From Lucifuga dentata (Eukaryota; Chordata; Actinopteri; Ophidiiformes; Bythitidae), in the NCBI GenBank assembly GCA_014773175.1, contig VXCM01005626.1, forward strand, positions 18,226 to 82,225: DNA of 64,000 bases, given 5' to 3'. The notes under the pieces are model-generated. The model saw nothing but the letters and a program-made list of their open reading frames with translations. It searched no databases and was not told the DNA's origin. The position numbers and the translations under genes are program-made. This document shows, in pieces, positions 24,401-35,900 of the stretch (position 1 is its first letter; the number at the start of each line of letters is the position of its first letter).

Positions 24401-27189
24401 GACACAGAGACACACAGAGACAGACACAGAGAGACAGACAGACAACAGACACAGAGAGACAGACACACAAACAACAGACACAGAGAGACACAGACAACAG
24501 ACACAGACACACACAGAGACAGACACAGAGAGACAGACAGACAACAGACACAGAGAGACAGACACACAAACAACAGACACAGAGAGACACAGACAACAGA
24601 CACAGACACACAGAGACAGACACAGACAACAGACACAGAGACACACAGAGACAGACACAGAGAGACAGACAGACAACAGACACAGAGAGACAGACACAAC
24701 AGACACAGACACACACAGAGACACACAGAGACAGACACAGAGAGACAGACACAACAGACACAGACACACACAGAGACACACAGAGACAGGCACAGAGAGA
24801 CAGACAGACAACAGACACAGAGACAGACACACAAACAACAGACACAGAGAGACACAGACACAGACACACACAGAGACAGACACAGAGAGACACACAAACA
24901 ACAGACACAGAGAGACAGACACAGAGAGACACAGAGAGACAGACAGACAACAGACACAGAGAGACAGACACACAAACAACAGACACAGAGACAGACACAA
25001 CAGACACAGAGAGAAAGACAACAGACACAGAGAGACAACAGAGACAGAAAGACACAGACAACAGACACAGAGACACAGACAGACACAGACAACAGACACA
25101 GAAACAGACAACAGACAGAGAGACAGACACACACAGACAACAGACTCTCTCTCAACACTGTTATGTAACAGTTGGCAGCCATTTCCAGCCAGATCTGCTC
25201 TGAAAGCATCTGTATTTTACCTGTTTTTTTCCCTGTATTTTACTTGCGTTTTACCTGTATTTTACCTATTTTTATTACCTGTGTTTTACCTTTTTTTTAA
25301 CCTATATTTTACCTGTTTACCTGTATTTTACCTGTTTTTAACCTGTTTTTTAAACTTGTATTTTATCTGTATTTTACCTGTGTTTTACTTGTATTTTACC
25401 TGTGTTTTACCTGTTTTACCTGTTTTTAACCTGTTTTTTTTTACCTGTTTTACTTGTTTTTAACCTGTATATTTTACCTGTGTTTTACCTACATTTTACC
25501 TGTATTTTACCTGTTTTACCTTTTTTTAACCTGTATTTTACCTGTTTTACCTGTTTTTAACCTGTTTTTTAACATGTATTTTACCTATGTTTTACCTGCA
25601 TTTTACCTGTATTTTACCTGTGTTTTACCTTTTTTTAACCTGTATTTTACCTGTTTTACCTGTATTTTACCTGTTTTTTTTAACCTGTATTTTACCTGAG
25701 AGGCAAAGTGACAAAGTTAACAAGTGGCAGGTGAAGAAACAGAGTGAAAGCTGGATTTAGTGAAACACATGTCCAGTGAAACACGTGTCCAACAACATGC
25801 TAATGTGTCTGTGCGTCTCACACATGCAGGGCGAGCGACTGAGTCGCTTTGGGTTTTGCACTGAAACCACAGGAAGTGTGACCTTTAACCTGCACTGCAT
25901 CCAGCAGGCCAGGTAAGATTAAAAACAAACAAAAAAAAAAACTGAACCTTAAACAGAATTTGACTGGATTTTTTAGAGCTTTGATGAAAAAAAAATCATT
26001 GTGTTATTTAAGTGTATTATTGTACAAAATGCTTTTATTTTGTTAATATGCGGCTTCATGTATCTTGTGTATTTCAGAGCTTTTGTTGATGCTGCCATGA
26101 TGAAGAAAAGCAGGCAGAGAGCGTTTGACCATCTGGGAGGTTTTAGTCAGCAAGGAGCCGTCAGCAACATCCTGGGTACGAACGCACAGCGCCAGTTATT
26201 CATGTTCCACGTTTATCATCTGTCAGAGCTTTGATGAGAGGGACATCAGCAGATACTCATATCAGTGACCTTCCAGGAACTCTTTCCTTCATTTTGCTCA
26301 AAAGAAGCAGGAACCAAAAGTGAAAAGCACTTAAAAGTGATCTTTTCTTCGTGCATCATACTGTATAAAGAATTTTAATATGAAATTGACTTAAGTTACA
26401 TTTCTAGGATGGTAGCTAAACTGCAAACTGGCTTCCTGCATGTAAACTTTAATTAAATCTTTATTTGTGGCAGCAGCTCTGTGTAAACTATGAGCCTTTT
26501 CACCAACCAAGGAACTGTAGTTCCTGAACCATTTTAGCTCCTTTTAGCTTCTCTCTGACAAAAAAAAGCAACATCTCTGATTTATCAGATGTAACATTCC
26601 TTCAGTCAGATTCAACTTCTGCTCTGCTGTCATAGTTTTCTTCTTCATGGAACAAATGATGCTATGACTAGGAAAGGATCCACATTCATCTTTGTTACTC
26701 TGATTTACTTTGACACCATAGAAACTACTTCCTGTTTGGAGTTTTTCTCCGCCCCCAGACATTTCTGACCAGTGAACAGAGAGTTGTCACATGACTTTTG
26801 CTGATATATTTAGATTTGATTGGATGTTTTCCTGTGTGAAACTGAACCAAACCAACAATTTAGTCCCTGATTCAGACCAAAACAAACGATCTACAGATCT
26901 GAAAACACTAAATACGTTACGTGCACAGCAGATCTTTGGGAACAAAATCTGATTTTGAACATGGTGAACAATAGCCTGCTTTGTGTGAAATGACAAGAAA
27001 AAATGTTAACAGGAAAAAAGAACTGAGATTGTCATCTTTTCACTGTTTTTGTGTTTGCCATATTCTATATCGTTTGAATTTATTTGTTATTGATGAAGAC
27101 GTTTTTCCCTGTCAGAGGCGTTCCAGAGGGCCAGGAGAAAGATGCAGGAGGTCCGAGAACGAGTTCCCAGAGACATCATCAACACCTAA
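13107..27189 (+). CDS. mks1: MKS1, B9-domain transition-zone protein, complete, 18 coding exons
   Basis: MKS1 belongs to the tectonic/B9 complex at the ciliary transition zone with B9D1 and B9D2; human loss causes Meckel and Bardet-Biedl syndromes. Exons: 13107-13183, 14552-14673, 15375-15424, 15870-16037, 16318-16474, 16725-16835, 17541-17645, 18706-18814, 18901-18957, 20837-20879, 20969-21031, 22533-22603, 22679-22748, 22832-22939, 24105-24238, 25830-25912, 26078-26175, 27116-27189. Collapsing the duplication in exon 5 gives 544 codons plus stop with every phase matched (human 559). Landmarks: [11 protein letters not shown] near the N-terminus, [36 protein letters not shown], then the B9 domain (about 298-430) with [10 protein letters not shown] and [18 protein letters not shown], then [20 protein letters not shown] and a basic helical C-terminus. 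Exons 6 and 13 have two possible acceptors. As deposited, exon 5 is frameshifted by an assembly join, not a biological break. Confidence 0.96.
14708..15006 (+). mobile_element. Interspersed repeat R3, copy 1
   Basis: Starts near AGACAGAAATCTCTGTCTGT and contains GATATTCAGCAGGTTTGTTG, GTGCAGTGTCACGTGTGAAG and AACAGGCACGTTTTTGAACG. The same order of blocks recurs at 19283-19575, 28888-29506 and partly at 59672-59790. I see no clear terminal inverted repeats or coding frame; class unknown. It lies in mks1 intron 2. Confidence 0.75.
16155..16246 (+). mobile_element. TTAA-element terminal fragment (copy E)
   Basis: Only one terminal arm is present: CTTGTCAGTAACGTTACG through GGTGGTATGGTCCTTTAA. 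It is in mks1 intron 4, just before exon 5. Confidence 0.7.
16346..16474. repeat. 64-bp duplication around N inside mks1 exon 5 (assembly join)
   Basis: 16346-16409 equals 16411-16474 exactly, with N at 16410. Each copy encodes [17 protein letters not shown], which occurs once in MKS1 of other vertebrates. The extra 65 bases shift the frame. Removing one copy restores agreement with exon 6, so the duplicate is artefactual. Confidence 0.93.
16510..16635 (+). mobile_element. Degenerate TTAA-element fragment (copy F)
   Basis: Weak match to the family: GGCTTAAACATGCAAAATC followed by AGTATGGTCCTTTAA, preceded by a diverged GGCAAAATAATGGGAAAACT. It is an old copy in mks1 intron 5. Confidence 0.55.
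17028..17205 (+). mobile_element. TTAA-element fragment (copy G) with N-join duplication
   Basis: Left arm TTAAAGGACCATACCATTC is present. Bases 17045-17106 and 17108-17169 are identical around N at 17107, so one copy is probably artefactual. It lies in mks1 intron 6. Confidence 0.75.
18185..18256. repeat. Poly-T tract with N at 18240
   Basis: Two long T runs meet at a single N, with another T run just upstream. Length is unreliable. It lies in mks1 intron 7. Confidence 0.75.
19283..19575 (+). mobile_element. Interspersed repeat R3, copy 2
   Basis: Same block order as 14708-15006: GCAGAAATCTCTGTCTGT, GATATTCAGCAGGTTTATTG, GAGCGGTTCTCAAATTGAGC and GGACACTGCACTA. It is in mks1 intron 9. The short CAAATCAAATAATCCT string occurs on both sides (near 19217 and 19582), which could be part of the insertion structure. 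Confidence 0.75.
20026..20640 (+). mobile_element. CGAGTATAAGCC-family DNA element, rearranged copy
   Basis: The left end ACCGTATATACTCGACTATA is followed by AAGCTGACCCCCC. Inside, the block GATTTTCTGAAAATAATCCA appears twice (near 20190 and 20558), so the copy is internally duplicated or nested. No matching right end is visible. Relatives lie at 40105-40518 and 57026-58049. It is in mks1 intron 9. Confidence 0.65.
21077..21205. repeat. (GT)n followed by (GA)n, with N at 21131
   Basis: A GT tract passes directly into a GA tract about 45 bases after mks1 exon 11. The N lies inside the GT run, so the length is uncertain. Confidence 0.9.
21300..21405. repeat. (AAT)n microsatellite
   Basis: AATAAT units, imperfect then pure near 21365-21398, in mks1 intron 11. 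Confidence 0.85.
21631..22375 (+). mobile_element. Inverted-repeat element GGCCCAGATTCATAAA, copy 1
   Basis: Begins TTGGCCCAGATTCATAAA and ends TTTATGAATCTGGGCTA, so the termini are inverted. Interior blocks such as TGATAACTGAAGCTCATTCA and CACATGTGAGGCAAATACAG recur in the copy at 45301-46112. A right-half segment of the same family also precedes it at about 21420-21620. No transposase frame; mks1 intron 11. Confidence 0.75.
22941..23715. repeat. GATTACTGTGGATTACTGTTAA minisatellite
   Basis: About 770 bases of 10-22 base units built from GATTACTGT, diverging toward the 3' end. It starts right at the donor of mks1 exon 14, whose own sequence (GTATGTTGATTACTG) merges into the array. Confidence 0.9.
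23819..24104. repeat. TGTGTATG-type purine/pyrimidine alternating tract
   Basis: About 280 bases of interrupted GTGTAT units running directly into the acceptor AACAG of mks1 exon 15. Such alternating tracts can adopt Z-DNA and often vary in length. Confidence 0.85.
24380..25145. repeat. ACAGACAC / GAGAGACAGACAC minisatellite
   Basis: About 765 bases of almost pure purine-C repeats with higher-order blocks of about 60-100 bases repeated several times. All six frames are open, which explains the long spurious reading frames here. It is in mks1 intron 15. Confidence 0.92.
25215..25697. repeat. TTTTACCTGT minisatellite
   Basis: About 480 bases of 9-11 base units (TTTTACCTGTA) in mks1 intron 15, immediately after the ACAGACAC array. 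Its frames encode spurious YFTC repeats. Confidence 0.9.
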
Positions 27190-27349
27190 CAGCTCCACGT
27201 GCAAATACAGCGTAGAGCAGAAGAGTTCAGCCTCATTCTGTCGACACGCTGCAGCTTTAAACAGGTTTCCACTTACTGCACCTTTACAGAAAGTATAACT
27301 TTTAATAATTAACAGCACTGTGTTATTCCACTGATTGGTACTTACTTAA

Positions 27350-27355
27350 AATAAA
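27350..27355 (+). terminator. Candidate polyadenylation signal of mks1
   Basis: AATAAA lies about 160 bases after the MKS1 stop codon. It is the first canonical hexamer on the plus strand after the stop; no transcript evidence. Confidence 0.5.
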
Positions 27356-30300
27356 ACTCTTAGTAAACACATGCTGGAGAAAACTAATAAGTCAGATAAA
27401 ACACGAATTTTGGGGTAAATGAATAAATAGTAAAGCTATTATATTAACTGTTTTACCACAGCCTGTTTCAGTTTGACGTTTACATGTGAAAAACACGAGA
27501 AACTTTTGTAAATTTTCCACTTTAGAAACTTTACATGTGAACATAAAAAGTTTTTGTTTTGTATCATATATCAGCCACTTTCATACAGATTTATTATGAT
27601 GTTGTACTCATACTTTTGTACGGTGTTTATGGCCGTTAACGTGCCCACATACTGTGTTTTGCATACAAACATGTAAACATACCATATGTCTTGCCGATAC
27701 AGAAGAGGATTAGGGCCACTTGGGAAAAAAAAAAAAAAAAAANAAAAAAAAAAAAAAAAAAGAGTTCTGAGATTAAAGTCAGAATTCTGAGATTAATGTC
27801 AGAATTCTGACATTAAGGTGACATGAGCAATCTCACACCAGAGGGAGTGCTGTTGTACTGAATATCAGCTCAGCTGTGATTCGGTCGTAGGCGCAAGGCT
27901 GCAGGCTGAGTGCAGCTTGGTGAATGGATTTTTAGAAAATATCCAGAATCTTTATCAAAAAATGTTTTGAAATCAACACAGACAATAAAGGTCCTTTTTC
28001 CACTTTTACTCATATTTTATTTGTAAATAATCATATAAAGTCTCACATAGACCAAATGAAAATTAAGCTTGAAACTGACTGTTTAATTAAATACTAATCA
28101 AATATCTATTGAAGTAGTCACAGATGGTGACAATACACAAAGTTAACCATTTAAAACCAGTCAAAGCAATCATCTCCACAAATATATAACATAAATTTCT
28201 AGAAAGAAGAGAAAGCGGTGATTTCTCAGCCTCAAGCCAGCTTCACATTCTGTATATAAAATCCTTCATAAATGATTAATTTGTTGAAAGTCATCATAGA
28301 TTCATATCAAATATCAAATAAGATCTGTCAAGCATTTATTGAATCGCTTTCACCATCATAGAACAGAATTTCTCTTGTATCAGTAGTTGATTCAGACAGC
28401 AAAATCCAGTAAAACTCTCTGATTATCTACCTATAAACTGAACGACAGAGCCCACACACATGGATTAATGATGCCACCAGGAGATAGTCTATTGATTATT
28501 TATTAACTTTAATAACGCTGTGTTGAAAGTTTGTTGTGTTTGAGTTAAATGTAGGCTTCAGCTGTGGATGTAATATGAGTCATATATTCCAGAAAGATGG
28601 TTTAACAAAACCTAAACCTGCAGCCTGGATGTGGCATACCTGGACCTTTTGGTTCCAGAACATCTGATAGTTAAATAAACAATAACTAATTTGCACATGA
28701 TTTAAGATCTACACAGTTTATGAAAAAAAAAAAAAATATTAGTAGAATACAAAATGGGTAAAGGAAGACCAGAAGAAGACATATATAAAAGCTGCTGAGA
28801 GAAAAACTTCAGTCTTAAGTGCATCAAGGTTTTCGAACTTTGAAGCACTTAAGTCTAAAAGATGTGATTTTTGCCCTCATCAAAAAATAAAGACAGAAAT
28901 CTCTGTCTGTAGAACCAGGCACTGTATGAAGTTGAAATTCAGCAGGTTTATTGCTCAGGATCAAAGGACGTGCAGTGTCACGTGTGAAGTTGTTTGGATG
29001 AGCACTTCTCGAATTGAGCTGTGCTGGTAAAATATATTCCACGCGGCAGGATACACTCCAAGCATGGCAGTATATGCTCTGGTCCAGTGGCACGGTCTCA
29101 ACCTGACCCTGTACAGCAAACAAAGCTAGTTCACAAGGATGTGCAGAACTAAATTATGGCAGGCTGCGGCGTACACCATAAAGTCCGGCCTGGTCTGAAC
29201 AGGCTCTGAGTGTAGTGGCAGGATACGCTCTGGGCGTAGTGGCAGGATACGCTCTGGGCGTAGTGGCAGGATACGTTCTGGGCGTGGTGGCAGGATACAC
29301 TCTGGGCGTAGCGGCAGATATGCTCTGCGCGTGGCAGCATATGCTCCGCTCCATGGNGGATACACTCTGGGCGTAGCGGCAGATATGCTCTGCGCGTGGC
29401 AGCATATGCTCCGCTCCATGGGCACTTATGGCAGGCTGCGTTGCACACCATAAATTCCAGCCCATTCCACACAGGCACATTTTCAACGGGCATTACACTA
29501 ATTCTTAGAATTAAGAATAAGCATCATGCATAAATCTTGGTAAGTGTTCAGACTTGTTCTCAGCTCCAAATTATTTAAGAACGCTAAAGAGGAATCCTAA
29601 CTTAGTCAGAAGGAATTGTGCGATGGGCGACCATCAACTAAAACAGGATGTGTTGAGGGTTATGGCTGGACCGTCAAAGAGTTTTTCATCAGTGACCTTA
29701 ATGATGTGAAGTCAAGCATTTATTCAGTGTTTTCTTAATGAAAGTGTCACTGGCAAGAAAGGGGCAAATCTGAAATCCACAGTGTCGTATTTAAGATGTG
29801 TGGCTGTAGAATGTTTAAATAAATTCTCATACAGACAGTGGAACATGTAGAGTCAGTGTGAAATATAAAATGTCTAGTGTATCAAATTATATTTATGTAA
29901 TACTCTGCAACATCTGGGTCTGATCAGCTTCTCCTGATAAAAAAGCTCAGCGATTATCTCTGAGGTGATGTGATCATCTGTCTGTTGGCAGGATAACTGG
30001 AAAATTTAAGGACGATATGGATGACGATTTTGATTTTTTTTTTGTTTGTTGACCTTAGTGGAAGTATGTATGCTCCTGGAGTTCATGATTTAGGCTTTGA
30101 GGTAAGAAAACACTACAGACTGGCACCTTTTGACAGCTAAAGTAAACCTGACAGCACACAGGTTAGCCTCAGAGCGCAAGTTACCATAGCAACCTGGTTA
30201 ATCTGATCTTGTGGAAACAGAACAAACATATTAGCAAACATATTTGCTAAAGCTGCATTCTTTTTTTTAATTGCTTTTGTAAAATTGCAGATAGAGATTC

Positions 30301-30481
30301 AAACCTTTCTGTGTAGAGCCACATTCTCCCATCTTGATTATAATGATCAAATGTAAATGTAATGTAAATCAAAATCACCACATAAGTGTTGGATATAAAA
30401 ATAAAACTTACATTGTTAGAACAAGATACATTTTTGTCTGTGCTTGAGGTTTGAGCTGTAATGAGTCTGGCCTCTTCTTTT
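27356..30481. other. Intergenic interval between mks1 and the convergent UBC/U-box gene
   Basis: The two genes converge here. I see a poly-A tract with N at 27743, short repeats of the AGAATTCTGAGATTAA type at 27765-27815, and an R3 copy at 28888-29506. For the 3' end of the minus-strand gene, candidate signals are ATTAAA at 30266-30271 and AATAAA at 29719-29724. No other exon or RNA gene is recognisable. Confidence 0.5.
28888..29506 (+). mobile_element. Interspersed repeat R3, copy 3, with internal tandem amplification
   Basis: Outer blocks match the 14708 copy. In the middle (about 29210-29420) a unit of about 25 bases around GGCAGGATACGCTCTGGGCG is repeated several times, which the other copies lack. 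Bases 29293-29356 and 29358-29421 are identical around N at 29357, adding an artefactual copy. Confidence 0.75.
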
Positions 30482-31655
30482 CTACACGCTGGTTTCCTGA
30501 ATTTGACTGGCACGATAATCTTTCACCATCTTCTTCATCTCATGAGCTGCTTTAAGATCAGTTCTTCTCAGCAATTTATCCTGTTTAAAGGGATCGTATC
30601 TGCGCCTGTAAAAGAGAGATCAGTCATTAAAAATACAAAGGGTGCAGCTGAGCTGAACCTTACTGGAGCTTTTTTTTTTTTTTTAAAGATAATTAAAGTT
30701 TCTGACTTCCTGCTTTGGCTTTGTCAGGACAACTGTCCCATTATTTTAACATGTTATTTCCGTGTTGATTCTAAAAAATGCCCTTAGACTGAGCTGTTGA
30801 CCACAGAAAGGATAAAGAGGTGAGCATTTTATAGTAAAGGGCAGGGGCGGTGGGCTTACAGGGCTTAAGCCCCAGATGTTTTCCATAAAGCCCCAAATCT
30901 TTTTTTAATAGTGTGTTCTGAATTTTCTGTCACGTTTTTGTAATTACCCAAATTCATCACCAAGGCGGAACCACAGTGTTGTGAACGAATTGGTCAGACC
31001 AAATTGATGGACGGAACGGACACAATACACCAATATAGCTGCACTGTTTAGATCGTTGTAAGGGTTTTTGTTTAAAAAGATTTTTACCTTCATATAACTT
31101 GTTAGAAGTTGTAACATGATTTGTTACGTTTCTTAAGCATTTATCAAAATTTATATTTAGCTTTGACAGATATAAAATAGCTTTGGCTATCTACAAAAGC
31201 TATTAGCTTTGGCAGCTAGCCAAAGCTACCTCAGGCCTGGATTTTCCAGTGGAGATCTGGGCTAAGAACTGGATTTCCACGAACCCTAGACCTGCCCCTG
31301 GTAAAGGGTTTATTTTTTATTTTTTAAAAAGATGAGGAAAATATCAAACACAATAACACTTTATTCTAAACCATCATAAAACCATGTAAGAGTTGTGTGA
31401 ATCATTACTGCTGCCATGGAGGTCACGTGACCACCAGCGTTTGTTTGAGCAGGATATCTCAAAAAGTTATGGATGGATTTGGATGAAATTTGGGGGACAG
31501 ATAGAAAATGTCAAGAGGAAGAAGCGATTGAAGTTTGGATGTGAATCTTTTTTTTTTTTTTTTTTTNTTTTTTTTTTTTTTTTTTACCTTTATTTATTCA
31601 GGGTTAGTTTCACTGAGCTTCTAATGCTCTTTTTCAGGAATGCCCTGCTCACACA

Positions 31656-31694
<39 letters not shown>

Positions 31695-32957
31695 CTGGAA
31701 GCTGCCCAGCACAACCACAGACTTCTCTGCTGGCCACTGAGCAGCTCCACTGGAGCATTTGGGGGTTAGGTGCGTTGCTCAAGGGCACCTCAGTGGCGTT
31801 AATGAGGGAGAGGCAGGCAATTACACTGATTGACCTGATGGTGGCACTGTAATAACACTTTTACATTTTAACCTATAACTTTGGAAAACTGTAAGAATCA
31901 AAATTCTTTTGTTCCTGGATTTCTTGGGTCTATACCATACAACCATATAGGCCACGCCCATTCCCGCTAGATTTTCCACCATTTTGAATTTTTTTTTCTA
32001 AACAGTTCTTTAGTATCTCCTGCTACAATTTCAACTCAGTCGTCAGAAGATTTTGCATGTAGAATGTGTTTACAAAGCTGGCAACATTTTTTTTTTTTTT
32101 TTTTNTTTTTTTTTTTTTTTTTCATATTGTTTACTGTTTTGCTACAATTGGCTACCAAGTTTGAGTGGGCGTGGCTTATTTTACAAAATGTGCTTATGAA
32201 TGAATTAGTCTGTTGTAACCAAAATTGTTGAACACGTGCAATACAGACTTATGAAAAAATGATTCATCAATTGACCTGATGGTGGTGCTATAATAGCCAC
32301 AGCAAAATTTAGTCAATAACTTCTGAACCATGCATTGTAGAATCAAAATTCTTTTTTTTTATTCTTTGGGCCCATAGGCCACGCCCATTTCCAACTGCAC
32401 CATTTTGAATTGTCTTTGAATTTTGTATGAAATGTTGGATCTCAAAAACTGTAAAAGCTACAAAAACCAAACTTAACATATAAGTTCAAAATCTCTTCCA
32501 CTACTCAGGAAATAAATAAATAAAAATGACACTGATCGGCCTGATGGCGCGCCATAATAACCATGGCGAGGCCTTTCACTAATGTACGATTGTTGTCAGT
32601 AGGTCAGACGGCTGAATGCCGCCGTTAGCTAAAGTCTCTGAGGAACTGTTAACGTGTTTATGAACATGACGTCCTGTTTATTAAAGCTCGAGCTCTTCAT
32701 AGAGTTTAGAAAGAGCCACTACAGTTATTTATGTACTCATGATGTATTTATGCACTACTGATTTATGCATTAGTGAATTATTTAGGCATTTTTTGATTAT
32801 TTTTACACTTTCAGTCATTCTCTGAGTACTCAGTTGTCTAATTTGTGAACTCAGTGAGATGAAGATATATATATATATAAAATGGCTGAAGTAGAAGACT
32901 AACTGAACTGGTCTGATCAGTAAAATCTTCATCTCACTGAGGAAAAAAAATAAAATA

Positions 32958-32995
<38 letters not shown>

Positions 32996-35900
32996 TAGAA
33001 TCCACCATATTTTCTAAATCAGGACTGCTGGTTTAATTTCACCAAGCTATATTAAGAACATAGATATAATTTATATTTTAAAACCTTTATATATATACCC
33101 CATTGAAGCATTTTGAAATAGAGCAAGAAGGCATTAAATGACTTAAAATGCATACTTTAGGTAAAATATCTTTAAATAGGTTATTCACACATTTAAGAGC
33201 AACTTTAGGCTTGGATGCCTGACCACCACCACAAGTAAATTTTCAGCCTGTTGAATGATAATCCCCCATAGTGTCCTGATACAGAAAATAATGATTCAGT
33301 AGAGAAAATGCCACTCCAGTCTGTTTCATCCATTATTTTCATATATAAAGACACCTCAATGTGCATTATTATTATTACTGTTACCTACTTTAGAAAAGTC
33401 TCTGCCCCCATTAAGCATCTATAAATGACGTAAACATTTGACGAAATCTATTGTAACGTATACTGATACAAAAATATATGAACTCACTTTTTAAGCTCTT
33501 TTTCAATGGCCTTCCGTTCATACACCGCTCCATAAGGCGTTCTCACCGGATCAACAAACATCTTCTTGGTGAGTGGACAGAGCAGGTGTGTTGGTATATC
33601 TTTCGGCTCAAAAACCACCAATTTCTTTAAATTAAGAAAAAGCAAATACAAATATGTGTCATAGTTACATGAGATCAAACCATATAAAAGGTACCGTATG
33701 CCTGAACAATAGATTTGTACTCTAAAGTTAAAATATGGAAACAGCTAAAGTCCTCTAATGATGACAACTCATCTTCAAAGACACGTATGTTGGAAATTTG
33801 CTCAACCACTCAGGATGAACCTATTCAACCCTACTGGGCTCATAAAACATCCTCTCTCTGTCTTCAGACAGCTTCACCACCTGACTGATGTAAAAGTGAT
33901 CTGTGCTGCTGAGTAGGTATTGAATAGGCTTGTGTCAAGTTATGGTGAATGTCAGTCAGATTACTGGTGATTAACAGCATCTGTGGGTTCCTCCCTTCAC
34001 ATATATAAACGGGAGTTTAAAATCACATTGTATTACTGTTGTTTTCCCCTAATGGGATCTGTATCACATGAAATGAGTGTATAAATGGGTTTCCCCCTAA
34101 TAGGTTTTGTGTTGAAGGTTTAAGCTACGTTCACCTCACACGCTGAAGTGGCCCAGATCTGACAGTAAAATTACACTTCTCAACTCCACTTGTAAAACTG
34201 GTTTGAATGTTGATTCCATCATATTGAAGATCTAGTGTTACATATGAAACGACGTGCACAAAAATACGTGACAGACTGCGTCCATCTTACGGCTGCTTAT
34301 TGTTACTGTATCATGCGGCTCACATTATAGTTACATCTGCGCACGTTGGCAGTTTAGGACCTCAGCGTGTTCACACTCGTGTCTGATACAGGTCACTTAC
34401 AAACATGAATGTGAAACATCAACACAAAAAGATCAGATCTGATTAAAAAAATCAGAATTGAGCATTAAGGCCTGTAATGTGAACGTAGCTCTAGTCAGCC
34501 ATTTAAATCTCTGTCTTCCATTGATCATGTGGGGAGGTTTTTGGCCGAAGTGAAGCGTTTGTGTGCTTCAATGATCCTTATTATTTCATTTATTTGATAA
34601 TGATGACAGGCATTTCTCTGTCTTTGATTCCCTGAAGTACATTCACAGATTCTAGCGAGGTTGTCAAAGTGACAAAAGGAATGTAAGAATTAAAGTGAAT
34701 GTACTGTATCTAATTACATTTCATATATCTATGTAACCTCATGTATCCATGTCCTTCATCTTACTGATTGTCATGTCTCACCAAAGTGGTCTTGGCCCAC
34801 AGGGTCACCAGCTCATACACACTCCTGAATGACATCACATCAACGTGACATCACTCAGCACTGACTATAAGAAACCTTATTCTGTCTGTTCAGACTTTGA
34901 AGCTGTATGGAAACGTACATGTCAGCACTTCCCATGTACATGAAAATAAAGAGTGTGATCTGTAATCAAGAGAAGTCGTGAGACCCTTTAATTTCTTTGA
35001 CAATGGTTGGTGGCAGCATTTGTGTCTCACAGGTCTCATAAGGTGTCAAAGGTGCCATTCGTCACACTGTGGAAACATGTTCATTAGTTGTCATATCTCA
35101 GTAGGACTTTGAAACTATTTGATTTATGTTTTAGTTACCTTCTCCATGACATCCAGTGAGGTCCCTGCAATTTCCTTTGTCTGCTTCTCAGCCTCTTCAT
35201 CATACTTGTCACGGCTGGTCAGAAATTCCTCAGCCAAAATGCTGCAGAGAAGAAAATGCAAATTTCACAGACATGTTTCATTCACTAAAGTACAATGTAA
35301 TATGTTCTGTATAAACCCTGGGTCTGTAGATTTTTAAACTCTGAACAGATCAGAAAACTGTAAAGAGAAGAATTGATTTAGCAGTGTCAAGAGGATTTCT
35401 GGCATCACTAAGACTTCTGGCTATTTGGACATGTAATGTAATTTGGTATTTATTCATGCTGCACGCTAAATGAAAGCATGGATTAATCGTTGGTTAAAAA
35501 AAAAAAATCCTACTTTGTAATGTTAAAATGAAATGTGCATGTGCTCTTCCTGGACTGATTTATCCTCACGTGATCATTTAATTTGAGGGGTTAAAAACCA
35601 TACAGGCTCTCAAAGACGCTCAGTGTATCAGAGTAATGTTTTCAGACTAAAACGTCCACAGTAACAAACAACAGAAGTAAGGTGTGTGCGTGTGTGTGCA
35701 TGCGTGCATGAATCTGTAGCTTTCTTTTCATCTTTGTTTCTTTACCAACAGACCTACTGTCTGTGTGCATGTCCATCTGTGTGTCTGTCTCTGTGTGTGT
35801 CCATCTGCATCTGTGTGTGTGTGTGTCCATCTGTCTGTGCGTGTGTCCATCTGTGTGTCTGTCTGTGTGCGTGTCCATCTGTGTTTCTGCCTGCCTGCCT

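Larger units (their letters stand above)
30482..33624 (-). other. U-box exons (residues 985-1070) and stop
   Basis: Exons 33488-33624 and 30482-30605 (stop TAG at 30482-30484). The segment DIPTHLLCPLTKKMFVDPVR, then TPYGAVYERKAIEKELKK, then KRRYDPFKQDKLLRRTDLKA, aligns without gaps to U-boxes such as the CHIP U-box. U-boxes recruit charged E2s as E3 ligases. Here it directly follows an E2 in the same chain. The 2.9-kb intron between the halves contains several repeats and no extra exon. Confidence 0.88.

Noticed and set aside
24358..25209. Long open frames on both strands (over 250 codons)
   Set aside because: All frames are open only because the sequence is an ACAGACAC minisatellite; composition is pure repeat, and it lies in an mks1 intron.
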